42,890 nucleotides of DNA from Cytophagales bacterium (GTDB taxonomy: Bacteria; Bacteroidota; Bacteroidia; Cytophagales; 172606-1), in the NCBI GenBank assembly GCA_030448185.1, contig JAUJNL010000021.1, positions 23,958 to 66,847 of the forward strand. The letters run 5' to 3'. This document shows positions 27,187-35,214 of this stretch, one piece after another. The stretch's first letter is position 1, and the number at the start of each line of letters is the position of its first letter. Below the pieces are notes generated by a model that saw only the letters and a program-made list of their open reading frames with translations, made no database searches and was not told the origin of the DNA. Both the position numbers and the translations under genes were made by a program.

Positions 27187-27642
27187 ATGAATAAAAAAAG
27201 CTTTTGGGGATGGGTAGTTTATGGAGTGATGGGATTAATTTATTGTTACGCCTATTCAAGCATTCCCTTTCAAATAACTTCGATTTGGGTAGGAGTTCTA
27301 TTGGCATTATCTCTACTGATTACGCCTTTTATGATTGGTTTTTCCTTTGCTGAAGTGTTGCCTGAACAGCACCAGGAAAATAAAACCTTAGGGTGTATTG
27401 TTCCATTAGCTATACTGATATTCACAGTACATCATTTGGTCTTTCTGGTGTTGATTGCGGTAGGAGATGGCTATGAGGATAAAGAGGTTTATTATCCTGA
27501 TGCATTGAATAAAAGAAGACAAATTATTACGCAGCACATTGACCAAGGAGCTATTGGAGAACACTACCGTACAATCAAGGTGTATGAACTAACTCCATTT
27601 CTACGCTATGTGGAACAGGTGGAGTATCCCTATGACAAATAA
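27187..27642 (+). CDS. Small multi-spanning membrane protein
   Basis: 151 residues from ATG 27187 (MNKKSFWGWVVYGVMG); the open frame begins with a TTG at 27172. Three hydrophobic helices (about 8-26, 32-56, 68-92) are followed by a hydrophilic C-terminus of about 55 residues (DGYEDKEVYYPDALNKRRQI). Family not recognised. The gene is AT-richer than its neighbours and ends 28 bp before the repeat element. Confidence 0.6.
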   Translation: MNKKSFWGWVVYGVMGLIYCYAYSSIPFQITSIWVGVLLALSLLITPFMIGFSFAEVLPEQHQENKTLGCIVPLAILIFTVHHLVFLVLIAVGDGYEDKEVYYPDALNKRRQIITQHIDQGAIGEHYRTIKVYELTPFLRYVEQVEYPYDK

Positions 27643-27670
27643 AGGAAGAACAATAGCAAAAACCCTTCCT

Positions 27671-27789
27671 ACTGGCGCAAGTCTTAGCGAAGCGAGACTT
27701 GTGCCCCTAAGTAGTTGCCAGTCTCTGACTGGCAGGAAGTCGGAGACTTCCTCTTATTTGTCGGCACAAGACTAAAGTCTTGCGCCAGT
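27671..27789. repeat. 119-bp inverted-repeat element
   Basis: The ends ACTGGCGCAAG (27671-27681) and CTTGCGCCAGT (27779-27789) are perfect 11-bp inverted repeats. Inside are nested hairpins: TGCCAGTC-TC-TGACTGGCA near 27716-27734 and GGAAGTC-GGA-GACTTCC (27735-27751). No coding potential. Compact REP/MITE-type folding unit. Confidence 0.7.
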
Positions 27790-27821
27790 GTTAGTTTATA
27801 AGACTATTTATGGACAAGTAG

Positions 27822-27863
27822 CAATCTATCAGCACATAAGCACATCATCTAATTAACACATCC
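27822..27863. repeat. Dispersed CAGCACAT-type repeat fragment
   Basis: caatctatcagcacataagcacatcatctaattaacacatcc shows the same cacatcagc motif as the inverted arms at about 26150 and 26391-26414. It is part of a genome-dispersed repeat style and lies just upstream of pnuC. Confidence 0.5.
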
Positions 27864-27919
27864 ACTTTCTCTGCTCTATTTTCTCCCGCATCTATTTTGA
27901 CACCGGTCTAAATCCGGCT

Positions 27920-28534
27920 ATGTTTACCCCAATGTGGGAAACAGTCGTTACGTACCTTGTCGAAAACTGGTTTGAGCTTTTTGCCACCATTACCGGTTTC
28001 ATCTGCGTCTACCTGAATGCCAAACAAAATCCGTGGGGCTGGCCGATTGGCATTATCAGTGCTTTTCTGTACATCTTCATTTTCTATGAAGACACCTTCT
28101 ATGCCGATATGGTGTTGCAGGTCATTTACATCATTGTGGGTTTTTACGGCTGGTATGAGTGGTTGTACGGAGGGGTGAATAAGCAGACCCTGTCCGTTTC
28201 CCGAATCAGTTTCCGTGAAATGATCATTTCTCTGGTAATAGGTACTGTGCTTTCAGGCCTGCTTTCATACTTGCTGCACACGCAAACGGATGCCCAACAA
28301 CCGGTAGTAGACGCCAGTCTTACCGTGTTTAGCCTCATTGCCCAGTACTTTCTGGCCCGCAAGGTGCTAGAAAACTGGCTGATCTGGATTGGTGTGGACC
28401 TGGTCTACGTGCCCACCTTTTTGTACCGGGAGCGGTACCTTACAGCGGCCCTATATTTTGCCTACCTGATTTTAGCCGCCAACGGCTACCTGATGTGGCG
28501 GAAGAGTATCCAGCTGCAGAAACAAACTTTTTAG
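27920..28534 (+). CDS. pnuC: Nicotinamide riboside transporter PnuC
   Basis: 204 residues, about seven membrane helices. Family signatures: LFATITGFICVYLNAKQNPW, WPIGIISAFLYIFIFYEDTFYADM, QVIYIIVGFYGWYEW, and the conserved WIGVDLVYVPTFLYRERYLT. It transports nicotinamide riboside by facilitated diffusion driven by intracellular phosphorylation, for NAD salvage. No ribosylnicotinamide kinase (nadR) or TPP riboswitch was seen nearby. ATG at 27920. Confidence 0.93.
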   Translation: MFTPMWETVVTYLVENWFELFATITGFICVYLNAKQNPWGWPIGIISAFLYIFIFYEDTFYADMVLQVIYIIVGFYGWYEWLYGGVNKQTLSVSRISFREMIISLVIGTVLSGLLSYLLHTQTDAQQPVVDASLTVFSLIAQYFLARKVLENWLIWIGVDLVYVPTFLYRERYLTAALYFAYLILAANGYLMWRKSIQLQKQTF

Positions 28535-28649
28535 CTGCCATATGCATTGTATAATTTCCGGGCAGGAAACTACTTCTCAACTCGAAATATAACCGGAAAT
28601 TAAAACCGGGCAGATTATTTGTCCCCGATCAAATCAAGCCACTTAATAC

Positions 28650-29657
28650 ATGGAATCAGTAGTTGACGTTCTGATTATCGGCGCCGGTCCCTGTGGATTG
28701 GCCTGCGCCATTGAAGCCAAGCGGAATAACCTGAGTCATATTATCCTGGAAAAAGGGAGTATGACCGAATCGATCCGCCGGTATCCGCGCCGGATGCGTT
28801 TTTTTTCTACCGCTGAAAATATTGAAATCGGCGATATTCCCTTTCCGGTTTCCAATGTGAAAGCTACCCGGGACGAAGCCCTCCAGTACTATCGTAAAGT
28901 AGCCGGGTATTACAAGCTGAATGTAAAGCTGTTTACCGAAGTAGTCGCTATTACCAAGGAAAATGGTATTTTCAGGGTAGCCACGAAAGACAGCGAAGTA
29001 TACCAGGCCAAGCACGTGGTGATTGCAACTGGCTATTTTGATATTCCCCGAAAACTCAACGTACCGGGCGAAGAGCTGCCGCACGTGTCTCACTACTACG
29101 ATGAACCGTACCGCTATTCCTTTACCAAGGTTGCCATTGTAGGCGGAGCCAACTCGGCCATTGAAGCCGCCCTGGAACTGTACCGCCACGATGCGGAGGT
29201 GACGCTTCTTCTCCGGGCGGAGGACTTCAAGGTTTCCTGCAAATACTGGCTCATTCCGGACGTCAAAAACCGGATCAAGGAAGGCAAGATCAAGACGTTG
29301 ACTTATTCCGAGGTAAAAGCTATTGAGCCGGGAAAAGTAGTTATACAAAATACCCAGACTGGGGAGCAATCTTCCATACCGGCGGATTTTGTATTACTGA
29401 TGACTGGGTACGTACCGGATATTCCCTTTTTACTACAGTCGGGAATCCGGCTGAAAGAACCGGACTGGGTTCCCGTATTCGATCCGCACACCTTCGAGAC
29501 GAATGTAAAGGGTCTCTACCTGGCCGGAACCGTCGTAGCTGGGGTACATACGGAGAAAATATTTATTGAAAACGGCCGGGACCACGGCAAAGCAATCATT
29601 GATCACATCCTGGGCCGTCCGGTGAGACAGGTCAAAGAACTGGTACAACGGATTTAA
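28650..29657 (+). CDS. ypdA: YpdA-type bacillithiol disulfide reductase
   Basis: 335 residues. FAD-binding GAGPCG at residues 11-16, an early Cys (C15), NADPH-site motif IVGGANSAIEAALELY (about 165-180), TGYVPDIPFL, and a C-terminal LAGTVVAGVHTEKIFIENGRDHG (split for length: GTVVAGVHTEKIF). This is the YpdA/Bdr pattern of pyridine nucleotide-disulfide oxidoreductases that reduce bacillithiol disulfide with NADPH; bacillithiol occurs in some Bacteroidota. ATG at 28650, no operon partner. Confidence 0.9.
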   Translation: MESVVDVLIIGAGPCGLACAIEAKRNNLSHIILEKGSMTESIRRYPRRMRFFSTAENIEIGDIPFPVSNVKATRDEALQYYRKVAGYYKLNVKLFTEVVAITKENGIFRVATKDSEVYQAKHVVIATGYFDIPRKLNVPGEELPHVSHYYDEPYRYSFTKVAIVGGANSAIEAALELYRHDAEVTLLLRAEDFKVSCKYWLIPDVKNRIKEGKIKTLTYSEVKAIEPGKVVIQNTQTGEQSSIPADFVLLMTGYVPDIPFLLQSGIRLKEPDWVPVFDPHTFETNVKGLYLAGTVVAGVHTEKIFIENGRDHGKAIIDHILGRPVRQVKELVQRI

Positions 29658-29658
29658 T

Positions 29659-29679
29659 TTCGGATGTTGGAAGGCAGAT
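29659..29679. repeat. Dispersed repeat copy of ttcggat..ggaaggcagat
   Basis: Near-copy of 26121-26141 (both directly 3' of a stop codon: ruvC and ypdA). One of several short dispersed repeats in this window. Confidence 0.6.
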
Positions 29680-29873
29680 GTCGGATGTAAAGTAGCAGTA
29701 AAAAGAAGGTTTAGGTACAAAATAATTTTACTACCCCTTACTTTCTTCTGAACTCATCCACTCTCAACTATAATTATCTCACCATTCTTTTGAACTTATC
29801 CTTTACAAATAGGTTATTTGAGGCTCCAATACAGCTTTAAGTAACCGGTTTGCATTTTACTCCCTCACCCCGT

Positions 29874-31280
29874 ATGAAACATGCTTCTTCCTACTTTAGC
29901 TTAATTCTGCTTTTATTATTAACGTCTACTGTAATGTACGCTCAGCCCTTAAAGGTCAGTGACAATAAACGCTACCTCGTAAGACCCGATGGCAAGCCTT
30001 TCTTTTACCTGGGAGATACGGCTTGGGAATTATTTCACCGGCTGAACCGAGAGGAGGCTGATCAGTACCTGAAACGCCGTTCTGAGCAAGGTTTTACGGT
30101 CATTCAGGCCGTAGTGCTGGCCGAACTGGACGGCCTGAACGACCCTAACCCTTACGGGCACACACCGCTGGCAAACGATGATCCGACTAAACCCAAAGAA
30201 GAATACTTCCAGCATGTGGACTGGATCGTCAATAAAGCCGCCCAATACGGATTATACATTGGCATGCTGCCAACCTGGGGCGACAAGATTTTCAAGGATA
30301 AATGGGGTGTCGGGCCCGAGATTTTTAACGTGCAGAATGCCAAGGTATACGGCCGGTATCTGGGCAACCGGTATAAAGACAAGTCAAATATTATCTGGAT
30401 TTTGGGCGGTGACCGTAATCCGCGCCATGCCGATGACGTGAACATCTGGCGGTCTATGGCTGAAGGCATTACCGAAGGCACCGGAGGAAAGGATAAAGCG
30501 ATTATGACTTATCACCCGCAACCGCAGGAGCAAGGTTCTTCTTCTACCTGGTTTCATCAGGATGAGTGGCTTGATTTTAACCTGTTCCAGAATGGTCATT
30601 GCCGCAATGTACCGGTTTGGGAACGCATCACCCGTGACTATAACCTCACGCCTACCAAACCTACCATGGATGGGGAGCCCTTATACGAAGATCACCCTAT
30701 CTGCTTTAATGCGGCCGAAAATGGGTATTCTTTGCCTTATGACCTCCGGCGATTTGCGTATTTAGAGTTGTTTGCCGGGGCACACGGTTATACGTACGGT
30801 TGCCATAGTGTCTGGCAGATGTGGGGGGCCAAACGCAAGGGCGTGAACGGGCCATTACGTCACTGGCACGAATCGCTGGACCTGCCCGGAGCCAATCATA
30901 TGACCCACGTACGGGCTCTCATGGAGTCTCGGCCCATGCTGGTAAGAGTACCTGATCAGTCCATTGTGCAGGGCACCGGAGCTGCCTCCACCAGCGCCCT
31001 GGACCGAATACAGGCTACCTGGGGCGAAGACTATGCTTTTGTGTACAGCGCTGGGGGACTACCGATTACAGTCAGTCTGGGCAAGATTTCGGGCAAGAAG
31101 GTAACCGCCTACTGGTTTGACCCGCGGCAAGGAACGGCTGCGCTGATTGATACTTTTGACAATACTGGCACGAAGACATTTACGCCGCCATCGGGTGGTT
31201 TTGATCACGATTGGGTGCTGGTACTGGATCATGCTGGCAAAAAATACGATCTGCCGGGTAAGGGCAAAGTCAATAGATAA
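29874..31280 (+). CDS. Secreted glycoside hydrolase, GH140-like (DUF4038)
   Basis: 468 residues from ATG 29874 (an in-frame TTG at 29850 is not needed). Signal peptide MKHASSYFSLILLLLLTSTV then YA-Q, cleavage after A23. The catalytic TIM-barrel region starts YLVRPDGKPFFYLGDTAWE, followed by IIWILGGDRNP (D180) and PTMDGEPLYEDHP (E268), and a beta-sandwich C-terminal domain (YAFVYSAGGLPITVSLGK, FDHDWVLVLD). GH140/DUF4038 enzymes include apiosidases acting on rhamnogalacturonan II. No SusC/SusD genes are adjacent, so it is not in an evident polysaccharide utilisation locus. Confidence 0.85.
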   Translation: MKHASSYFSLILLLLLTSTVMYAQPLKVSDNKRYLVRPDGKPFFYLGDTAWELFHRLNREEADQYLKRRSEQGFTVIQAVVLAELDGLNDPNPYGHTPLANDDPTKPKEEYFQHVDWIVNKAAQYGLYIGMLPTWGDKIFKDKWGVGPEIFNVQNAKVYGRYLGNRYKDKSNIIWILGGDRNPRHADDVNIWRSMAEGITEGTGGKDKAIMTYHPQPQEQGSSSTWFHQDEWLDFNLFQNGHCRNVPVWERITRDYNLTPTKPTMDGEPLYEDHPICFNAAENGYSLPYDLRRFAYLELFAGAHGYTYGCHSVWQMWGAKRKGVNGPLRHWHESLDLPGANHMTHVRALMESRPMLVRVPDQSIVQGTGAASTSALDRIQATWGEDYAFVYSAGGLPITVSLGKISGKKVTAYWFDPRQGTAALIDTFDNTGTKTFTPPSGGFDHDWVLVLDHAGKKYDLPGKGKVNR

Positions 31281-31423
31281 TACCGGATAACCAAAAGAGC
31301 AGAAGGAAAAATAGATAAACGGAGTGTATTTTGAAGTCTTTTTCGTTTTGTTATACCTTGTAGCGCAATAATCTGTAATAACTTCACGCTTTAATAAACT
31401 AAAAACTGATAATCGAATTGACC

Positions 31424-31823
31424 ATGAAAAAAGGAATGTTCTGGCTGCTAGCCTCAGTGACTATCCCAGTTGCCCTGTTACTATTAATTTCTGCTATGAC
31501 CAAGGAAAATGAATCCGTACGGCACGTTGTCGTATTCAAGTATAAGCCCAACGCCACTCCAGCCCAGATTAAAGAAGTAACGGATGCCTTCCGGAAACTA
31601 ACTAAGGATATCGACGGCATTACGGGTTTTGAACACGGTGTGAACAACAGCCCCGAGAAAAAAGAACTTAGGGTTTACCCACGTGTATATGCTTACCTTT
31701 AAGGATGCCAAATCCCGCGATGCTTACCTGCCGCATCCCGAACACAAAAAATTTGGTCAGTTGCTGGGCCGTCTGGGTGTGCTGGAAGACGCCTTCGTGG
31801 TGGATTACGTACCGGGGAGTTAG
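31424..31823 (+). CDS. Dabb (stress-responsive alpha/beta-barrel) family protein, frameshifted once
   Basis: An N-terminal hydrophobic stretch (MFWLLASVTIPVALLLLISA) is followed by RHVVVFKYKPNATPAQIKEV, typical Dabb. The A-run gagaaaaaagaac (about 31660-31665) appears one A too long: with five As the frame reads EKKNLGFTHVYMLTFKDAKS and runs on to a stop at 31821-31823, restoring HPEHKKFGQLLG. As it stands the first frame ends early at 31702. A homopolymer error is the simplest reading. Function: small dimeric barrel family, substrate unknown. The full length is about 132 residues. Confidence 0.75.
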
Positions 31824-31857
31824 GCTAACGGCCGGACTTAATACAATGGTGATTTAA

Positions 31858-31885
31858 GGGACGTAGCCGTACTACGTCCCTTTTT
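31858..31885. terminator. Bidirectional hairpin terminator
   Basis: GGGACGTAG (31858-31866), loop CCGTA, CTACGTCCC (31872-31880), then T5 (31881-31885). It can end transcription of the Dabb gene. Its right arm contains the stop codon of the minus-strand gene at 31872. Confidence 0.75.
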
Positions 31886-32147
31886 GTGCTTCCAACTCTT
31901 CAGCCACTTGCTTTACATACTCGACGGAAACTTCGGCAAGGTCGGCTATCTTTTCCATGCTTAAAGTCTTATCCTTGAGCATTTTAATAATCATACTTCT
32001 TTCCCTGGCTTTCTGCCCCTTTTCAATACCTTCTTCTCTACCTTCTTCTCTGCCTTCTTCCCTGCCTTTTTCTATTCCTTTTTCAATACCTTTTTCTACG
32101 CCTTGCTGGTAGAGGTAGTCTTCGGTGATATTATAGGTAAGTCCCAT
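31872..32147 (-). CDS. Rpn-transposase-like C-terminal fragment protein with EKG/REEG repeats
   Basis: 91 residues from ATG 32147 (MGLTYNITEDYLYQQG). Residues 16-47 are four-residue repeats (EKGIEKGIEKGREEGREEGR... in part), predicted as a charged helix, then IIKMLKDKTLSMEKIADLAEVSVEYVKQVA, a short helix-turn-like segment. This is the typical C-terminus of Rpn (recombination-promoting nuclease/PD-(D/E)XK transposase-like) proteins, but the nuclease domain is absent. It may be a remnant or a stand-alone small ORF. The repeat region is encoded by a 12-bp minisatellite (about 32028-32100). Confidence 0.6.
   Translation of the reverse strand: MGLTYNITEDYLYQQGVEKGIEKGIEKGREEGREEGREEGIEKGQKARERSMIIKMLKDKTLSMEKIADLAEVSVEYVKQVAEELEAQKGT
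32028..32100. repeat. 12-bp minisatellite in the EKG/REEG-encoding region
   Basis: Successive 12-bp units of the form ttYttctctRcc run through the central part of the small minus-strand gene. In-frame units encode four residues each (EKGI, REEG). Unit number could vary between strains. Confidence 0.6.
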
Positions 32148-32173
32148 AGTTTGTACTTGTTTTTAGCATGGAA

Positions 32174-32776
32174 TTATACTGAACCGGGAGTTGCTTTATC
32201 CCGCCATCCTCTTTTTTCAATTATTCTTACGTCCTTTACATCTTTGAGCTGGATCAAGTAGTCCAGTAATAGTAGGAGTTCATTATCCTCTACATCTCCC
32301 AAGTATTCTTTAGGGTAAATTACATTGCCATAATTCCTTCTGGACTTTGCTGGTGTATCGTCTACAATTAAAACCCGTTCCAGTGCATACCCGCGTCTTT
32401 TTACCTTCTTCAACACTTTCACATAGTTGTAGTGTCTGAAATAATCTGCATAATCAGCTGATTCAAAAGATGAGGCATCGAAACAGTAAGTGCACCGGCT
32501 TCTTCCCCATACAAATTCAAGTTGTATGGCAGAAGGTATAATCCTTTTTACCATTTCTTCCACGTAATCATCAGAAGCTGAAGACCAAACGGCTAACTTA
32601 AAATACTGGCTACAGCTTAAAATAAAGGTTTCCAAATAGGGACGCTTGTAAACATGGTAACCGAATAGTTGAAAGTCAGCCGAACGGCTTAATGCTTTGA
32701 ATGAAGCGTGGATTAGTGTTTCATCCAAATCCAGGATGAGAAGCATTTTATCTTCTGCCTCATGAACACCATTCAT
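32174..32776 (-). CDS. FCP1/SCP-like (NLI-interacting factor) HAD phosphatase
   Basis: 200 residues. HAD motif I LLILDLDETLIH (DxDxT/V form); YKRPYLETFILSC corresponds to the RPgldeFL region; motif II region LAVWSSASDDYVEEM; motif III/IV VLIVDDTPAKSRRNYGN. FCP1/SCP proteins dephosphorylate Ser/Thr in eukaryotes; bacterial members are uncharacterised. Cytoplasmic. It lies just upstream of the Rpn-like gene with a 26-base gap. Confidence 0.8.
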   Translation of the reverse strand: MNGVHEAEDKMLLILDLDETLIHASFKALSRSADFQLFGYHVYKRPYLETFILSCSQYFKLAVWSSASDDYVEEMVKRIIPSAIQLEFVWGRSRCTYCFDASSFESADYADYFRHYNYVKVLKKVKRRGYALERVLIVDDTPAKSRRNYGNVIYPKEYLGDVEDNELLLLLDYLIQLKDVKDVRIIEKRGWRDKATPGSV

Positions 32777-32823
32777 ATGTTAAGCTTATCTATTGTCGCG
32801 AATGGATACAACCATTAAGAAAT

Positions 32824-32861
32824 AAAAAAGAGGCTCCGCGGCAAAATATCGCCAAGCCCCT
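32824..32861 (-). terminator. Rho-independent terminator after dusB
   Basis: On the minus strand AGGGGCT...AGCCTCT forms a 7-bp stem with one G-U pair (plus-strand arms 32829-32835 and 32855-32861), followed by a T-run from the plus-strand A-run at 32824-32829. Confidence 0.6.
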
Positions 32862-32876
32862 TATCTGATTCCCGAT

Positions 32877-33875
32877 TTACGCTCCCACCACGGCTGACTC
32901 GGCAAAGTTCTCGGCGATTTCTGCCAGTATATCGCATACTTCGGGGTAAGTACCCACCTCAACCAGGCGCATCCGGTAGGATTTAAAATGGTCGATGCCC
33001 CGGAAATAGTTGGCGTAGTGGCGGCGCATTTCGAAAATACCCGTTTTGTCGCCTTTCCAGCGAATTGAGAAATCAAGGTGCTTTTTGCAAACCGCTACCC
33101 GTTCGGCCATGGTCGGCCCGGCCAGATTTTCGCCCGTTTTGAGATAATGCTTGATCTCATTGAAAACCCAGGGATACCCAATAGAAGCCCGTCCAATCAT
33201 GATTCCATCCACCCCGTAGCGGTTTTTGTACTCCAGCGCCTTCTCGGGTGAATCAATATCCCCATTGCCGAAAATCGGAATCCGGATGCGGGAGTTTTCC
33301 TTCACCCGGCCGATCAGTGTCCAATCGGCTTCCCCTTTATACATTTGCACGCGGGTGCGGCCGTGTACGGTCAGGGCTTCAATGCCAATATCCTGTAACC
33401 GTTCGGCCACTTCTTCAATGTTCTTGGTCGTATCATCCCAGCCCAACCGCGTTTTGACCGTAACGGGCAGATTGGTAGCCTTTACTACCGCTTCGGTCAT
33501 CTTCACCATTTTGGGAATATCCTGCAATAGTGCGGCTCCGGCACCCCGGCATGCCACATTTTTTACCGGACAACCGTAATTAATGTCGATCAGATCAGGA
33601 TTAGCCCCAGTGGTAATCTCGGCGCACTGCCGCATCGTTTCGATATCACTGCCGAATAGCTGAATTCCAATGGGCCGTTCGTATTCGAAAATATCCAGCT
33701 TCTGCCGGCTTTTGGCGGCATCCCGGATGAGCCCTTCGGAAGAAATAAACTCCGTGTACATCAGGTCGGCTCCGTTGTCTTTGCACACAGCCCGGAACGG
33801 CGGATCACTCACGTCTTCCATAGGTGCCAGCAGCAACGGAAATTCTCCCAACTCAATATTTCTGATTTTTACCAC
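32877..33875 (-). CDS. dusB: tRNA-dihydrouridine synthase DusB
   Basis: 332 residues. FMN-dependent reduction of specific uridines in tRNA to dihydrouridine. Motifs: LLLAPMEDVSDPPFR, FISSEGLI, IGIQLFGSD, DINYGCPVKNV (catalytic Cys C102), RLGWDDTTKNIEEVA, ALTVHGRTRVQMYKGEADW, GNGDIDSPEKAL and GVDGIMIGRASIGYPW. The start is a GTG at 33875 giving MVKIRNIELGEFPLLL; no ATG lies in a better position. Confidence 0.95.
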   Translation of the reverse strand: MVKIRNIELGEFPLLLAPMEDVSDPPFRAVCKDNGADLMYTEFISSEGLIRDAAKSRQKLDIFEYERPIGIQLFGSDIETMRQCAEITTGANPDLIDINYGCPVKNVACRGAGAALLQDIPKMVKMTEAVVKATNLPVTVKTRLGWDDTTKNIEEVAERLQDIGIEALTVHGRTRVQMYKGEADWTLIGRVKENSRIRIPIFGNGDIDSPEKALEYKNRYGVDGIMIGRASIGYPWVFNEIKHYLKTGENLAGPTMAERVAVCKKHLDFSIRWKGDKTGIFEMRRHYANYFRGIDHFKSYRMRLVEVGTYPEVCDILAEIAENFAESAVVGA

Positions 33876-34066
33876 AACGCTGTTATAGTTTTTGGTTTTT
33901 AGTTGCCAGTTTACAGGTATCAGCCGATGTTTGGCAAACTTTTACAATCGCAGTCTTCTTTGCGCCTTCTTTCTTCACGCCTTTTCGTGAAAATGAAAAA
34001 GCGTCAAAATCAGGATTTGGTTCCCGAATCAGGCCTTACCAAATTTTGGCGTAAATTTACACAGTT

Positions 34067-35011
34067 ATGCAGGAATTCGCTACCCCTACCAGACCACCCA
34101 CTCGGCGCGGCCCCTTTTTTGAAATTGTGCTGCTGGCCGTTTTTGTTTTATGCGGCCTACTACTGGGCAACCTTGTAGGGCTCATCGCGGCCATGCCCCT
34201 AACTGGCGGTGACTTTACCGTTTTACAGCGGATTCTCAATAACACTCAAGAACATGGCAAGGGGCAGTTGATTCTGCTGATTCTGCAAGCAGCCGCGGCC
34301 AGCTTTGCTTTTATTTTTGCCCCGCTGCTGTACCTCCAACTCATCGAACGCCGTTCGCTGGGTGATCTGAGTCCTAACCGTAGCATCTGGGCTATGCCCG
34401 CCCTGCTGACTGTGTTGCTGGTCATTGCTTTTATGCCCTTCAACGCCTTATTGATTGAATGGAACCGGAATATAGACCTGCCTACTATTTTTGATGGTCT
34501 GGAGGGATGGGCCAAGACCAAAGAATCGGCCCTGGAAGAATTAACCAAGAAACTAACCCAATTTTCGTCGGTGCCGGCCCTGCTGGGAGGACTGCTGGTC
34601 ATTGCCCTGATTCCGGCCATCGGCGAAGAACTGGTATTTCGCGGACTGATCCAGCCGAAAATTTATAAGATGTCCCGCAATGTGCACGTAGCCGTGTGGC
34701 TGACCGGGTTTATTTTCAGCTTTATCCACCTGCAGTTCTACGGTCTCATTCCCCGGATGCTGCTCGGTGTGCTGTTTGGGTATCTGTACGCCTGGTCAGG
34801 CAACTTATGGTATTCCATTTTAGGTCATTTTATCAACAATGGCTTTACCCTGATTATGTATTATCTGCACCAGCGTCAATCGGTAAATATTAATATTGAA
34901 GATACCGCTTCGGTACCATGGGGCATCTCTCTGGCGTTTATGGCAGTGAGTGCTTTTCTATTAATTAGTTTAAAAACGTATTTTTCCAAAACCCGTGTCT
35001 CTTCCGTATGA
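34067..35011 (+). CDS. CPBP (CAAX) family intramembrane metalloprotease
   Basis: 314 residues, about seven transmembrane helices. The metal/catalytic residues are all visible: E187-E188-x3-R192 in GEELVFRGLIQ, H221 in FSFIHLQF, and H254/N258 in GHFINN. These CAAX-protease and bacteriocin-processing-like (CPBP) enzymes cleave membrane substrates; the bacterial substrate is unknown. The stop overlaps the ATG of the DUF2007 gene (ATGA), so they are translationally coupled. Confidence 0.9.
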   Translation: MQEFATPTRPPTRRGPFFEIVLLAVFVLCGLLLGNLVGLIAAMPLTGGDFTVLQRILNNTQEHGKGQLILLILQAAAASFAFIFAPLLYLQLIERRSLGDLSPNRSIWAMPALLTVLLVIAFMPFNALLIEWNRNIDLPTIFDGLEGWAKTKESALEELTKKLTQFSSVPALLGGLLVIALIPAIGEELVFRGLIQPKIYKMSRNVHVAVWLTGFIFSFIHLQFYGLIPRMLLGVLFGYLYAWSGNLWYSILGHFINNGFTLIMYYLHQRQSVNINIEDTASVPWGISLAFMAVSAFLLISLKTYFSKTRVSSV

Positions 35012-35214
35012 ACCAGTGGCGTAAAATTTACGAAACACCAAGCAGTCACCGGGCCCATATCGTCCAGTCCGTTTTACAAACTCACACCCTGCCAGCGGTG
35101 ATTCTGGACAAAAAAGACACTGCCTATCATTTTGGTCAGTTTGAAGTTCATGTAGATGCCGACCACGTTTTATGGGCCTTGAAGATTATTCAGGATGAAA
35201 TCAAATTTGAGTAG
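35008..35214 (+). CDS. DUF2007 domain protein
   Basis: 68 residues. IYETPSSHRAHIVQSVLQTH followed by LPAVILDKKDTAYHFGQFEV and VDADHVLWALKII is the DUF2007 pattern (putative signal-transducing/PII-like fold). It overlaps the CPBP stop by 4 bases and the cdsA start by 20 bases, giving a tight operon. Confidence 0.8.
   Translation: MNQWRKIYETPSSHRAHIVQSVLQTHTLPAVILDKKDTAYHFGQFEVHVDADHVLWALKIIQDEIKFE

Noticed and set aside
27880..27919. A TPP or other riboswitch before pnuC
   Set aside because: No conserved CUGAGA-type core or other known riboswitch element seen.
33903..34178. A 91-codon frame ahead of and overlapping the CPBP gene
   Set aside because: It lies in a different frame over the well-conserved CPBP start and has no recognisable family features.
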